A stretch of 64,000 nucleotides of DNA from Corynebacterium rouxii (lineage in GTDB: Bacteria; Actinomycetota; Actinomycetes; Mycobacteriales; Mycobacteriaceae). Positions 62,626 through 64,000 of this stretch are shown here, one piece after another (position 1 is the stretch's first letter; each line of letters begins with the position of its first letter). The position numbers were made by a program, and so were the translations under genes. The notes beneath the pieces are model-generated. The model was given only the letters and a program-made list of their open reading frames with translations, did not search any database and was not told where the DNA came from. The DNA lies in NCBI RefSeq assembly GCF_902702935.1, contig NZ_LR738855.1, forward strand, positions 248,001 through 312,000, in the 5' to 3' direction.

Positions 62626-62735
62626 CGCGACCTCGAACTCAAGAACACAAAAACCCAAGGACGAGCGGTGCGGCGGGTTTTGGGCGACCATGGGTTTTCG
62701 AAGTCTTGAGCTCGAGGAGGCGAAATTCAGGGGCG
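62626..62735. repeat. Palindromic intergenic element, copy 4
   Basis: The left arm CGCGACCTCGAACTCAAG... (62626-62659) is identical over 34 bases to copy 3. The right arm (about 62686-62722, ...GGGTTTTCG, CTTGAG, CTCGAGGAGGCG) is complementary with several mismatches. It lies between the PAP2 gene start and the end of hsdR. Confidence 0.65.
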
Positions 62736-62740
62736 GGGGA

Positions 62741-64000
62741 TCAAAGCGGAGTGGTTTGAATAAGGCCTCGGAAGCGGTTGAAAAAGTCTCCTAGCGTGAT
62801 CAGTACACGTGCTTTTTTCTCCACGTATCCGTCGCCAAGGGGGTTGAATCGAGACACGGGTGGGAAAATAGTCGTGATTGCGGTGCCAGTTCCGTTGAGC
62901 GTTCCATTGCGGAATGCTTCCTCCATGAATTCATGGGTTGGCGCCGGCTTCAGTTTTTCTTGGGCGATGATGGCGTTGAGCTCGGTATCCATAGCGGAAC
63001 GGATAAAACGTTGCCATTCTTCCTCGACATCGCTGTCTGCGTTGATGGTGGCAACGAACTGCTCGATGAGGTCGCGTTTGTTGCGGAGCGACGGGCTTGA
63101 ATCAACGGCTCGTGCGATTTCTGTGCGAATTTCCTTGTCGTCGCCATTGCCATGGGATTCTTGATATTTTCGCACTAGCAACAAGATATAGTCCACATTG
63201 ATTTCGACCTGTTTAATCAGTTCAATTTCGAAGACTAGATCGTTGTTAATTTTTTCTTTGTCACTGTTTCGGGTTTGTTTGAAATCGGCGTAAAGGTCTA
63301 GGTAGATACTGCGATAGTCCTGTTCTTGGCGTTGCGTGAGTAACGCATCATCAGAAAACTGGTCGAAGGACGTAAGAATGTTTTGTATTCGAAGAATCTT
63401 TCCGAATAGTTTAATGAAACGCTTTTGGGCGGTTTCGCCAATAATTGGTTGGTCTAGTGGGTAGTGATCTAGCAGCTCGGTAACATCATGGGAGTACGTG
63501 CTTAAGTATTCAGCATAGGGTTTGAGCAGGACTACTCCGCGGGCATCTTTGTTTCCAAATAGTGCAATGGCGTCGTTGGTGGCTTCCTCCAAATTGCGGA
63601 AGCACACAATGTTGCCGTAGGTCTTTACCGAGTTCAGGATGCGATTGGTGCGGGAATACGCTTGGATCAATCCATGTGATTTGAGGTTTTTATCAACAAA
63701 GAGAGTGTTGAGCGTGGTGGCATCAAAGCCTGTGAGGAACATATTGACAACGATGACTATATCGACTTCTCGGTTCTTCATTCTTAATGAGAGGTCTTTG
63801 TAGTAGTTCTGGAATTTATCCGAGGACGTATCGTAGCTAGTGCCAAAGTAGGCGTTGTAGTCGGCGATGGCTTCTTCAAGATGGCTACGAGCATCCATGG
63901 GAAGTGCGTTTGTTTCAAAGCCTTCTTCGCCTAGGATTCCATCGTCATTCGTCTGCTCATTCGGGGCGAATGAGTAAATCATGGCAATCTTAAGTCGCTG
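62741..64000 (-). CDS. hsdR: Type I restriction enzyme R subunit, 3' part (gene continues beyond window)
   Basis: The open frame reaches the window edge; 420 codons are visible, the C-terminal part of an about 1000-residue protein. Recognisable: LKIAMIYSFAPNE, VDIVIVVNMFLTGFDA, LNTLFVDKNLKSHGLIQ and AYSRTNRI (helicase motifs V and VI), then the helical C-terminal domain. HsdR translocates DNA and cuts it with HsdM and HsdS; those genes are not visible. Codon choice is AT-richer than the neighbouring topA, a usual sign of transferred restriction loci. Confidence 0.93.
   Translation of the reverse strand, partial: QRLKIAMIYSFAPNEQTNDDGILGEEGFETNALPMDARSHLEEAIADYNAYFGTSYDTSSDKFQNYYKDLSLRMKNREVDIVIVVNMFLTGFDATTLNTLFVDKNLKSHGLIQAYSRTNRILNSVKTYGNIVCFRNLEEATNDAIALFGNKDARGVVLLKPYAEYLSTYSHDVTELLDHYPLDQPIIGETAQKRFIKLFGKILRIQNILTSFDQFSDDALLTQRQEQDYRSIYLDLYADFKQTRNSDKEKINNDLVFEIELIKQVEINVDYILLLVRKYQESHGNGDDKEIRTEIARAVDSSPSLRNKRDLIEQFVATINADSDVEEEWQRFIRSAMDTELNAIIAQEKLKPAPTHEFMEEAFRNGTLNGTGTAITTIFPPVSRFNPLGDGYVEKKARVLITLGDFFNRFRGLIQTTPL

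Overview
The window reads as chromosome of a Corynebacterium, most likely the C. diphtheriae/C. ulcerans group. Reasons: an aspartokinase gene with a GTG start and an internal in-frame beta-subunit start, an asd gene downstream, SigC-type ECF sigma factor, GlxR, a WhcA-type WhiB protein, a mrpACDEFG antiporter operon, a surface protein of the corynebacterial sorted type, and a gene order glxR-nth-tlpA-nudix-marP-hydrolase-holin-X ... ssd-tadABC-flp-tadE-helicase-csp-topA that matches the mycobacterial Rv3676-to-Rv3646 region. Species is inferred from memory of gene order, not from a search.

Layout. 1-1.3 kb: an HNH/DUF222 nuclease-like gene with a sharp change in base composition halfway. 1.4-7.8 kb: deoxynucleoside salvage operon (deoD, MFS carrier, deoC, phosphohexomutase-family enzyme), then a PIG-V-type mannosyltransferase and a DMT carrier. 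8-14.1 kb: lysC and asd, separated by a 1071-residue wall-anchored protein with six repeats and its own terminators on both sides. 14.1-16.4 kb: sigC and a divergent catalase. 16.4-23 kb, minus strand: two-component system, a GlpT-like antiporter, and an ABC importer of the FbpA/AfuA type, together looking like an organophosphate uptake locus. 23.1-29 kb: Mrp antiporter operon. 29-33 kb: a YhgE/Pip protein, a frameshifted nuclease-like gene between two long palindromic repeats, tRNA-Pro(CGG), a phosphoesterase and a YqeY protein. 33-45.4 kb: class A PBP, WhcA, RidA, GlxR, Nth, a thioredoxin-like protein, a CoA pyrophosphatase, a MarP-like acid-resistance protease and several Rv366x-type proteins. 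45.4-50.1 kb: a promoter region with DnaA-box and GlxR-box matches and a candidate small RNA, then a reduced Tad pilus operon. 50-59 kb: MrfA-type helicase, cspA, and a five-gene Opp-type ABC importer with an embedded MFS gene that resembles staphylopine-type metallophore systems. 59-62.6 kb: topA and a PAP2 phosphatase. The right end holds the 3' part of an hsdR gene.

Recurring themes: tightly overlapping operons (4-bp or shorter overlaps), convergent genes whose ends overlap, several genes with a TANNNT -10 hexamer only 6-8 nt before the start codon (candidate leaderless mRNAs), and a family of about 100-bp palindromic intergenic repeats with four copies here. No rRNA, CRISPR array, complete insertion sequence or prophage was seen. 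All coordinates of promoters and operators come from reading by eye; no search or folding program was run.
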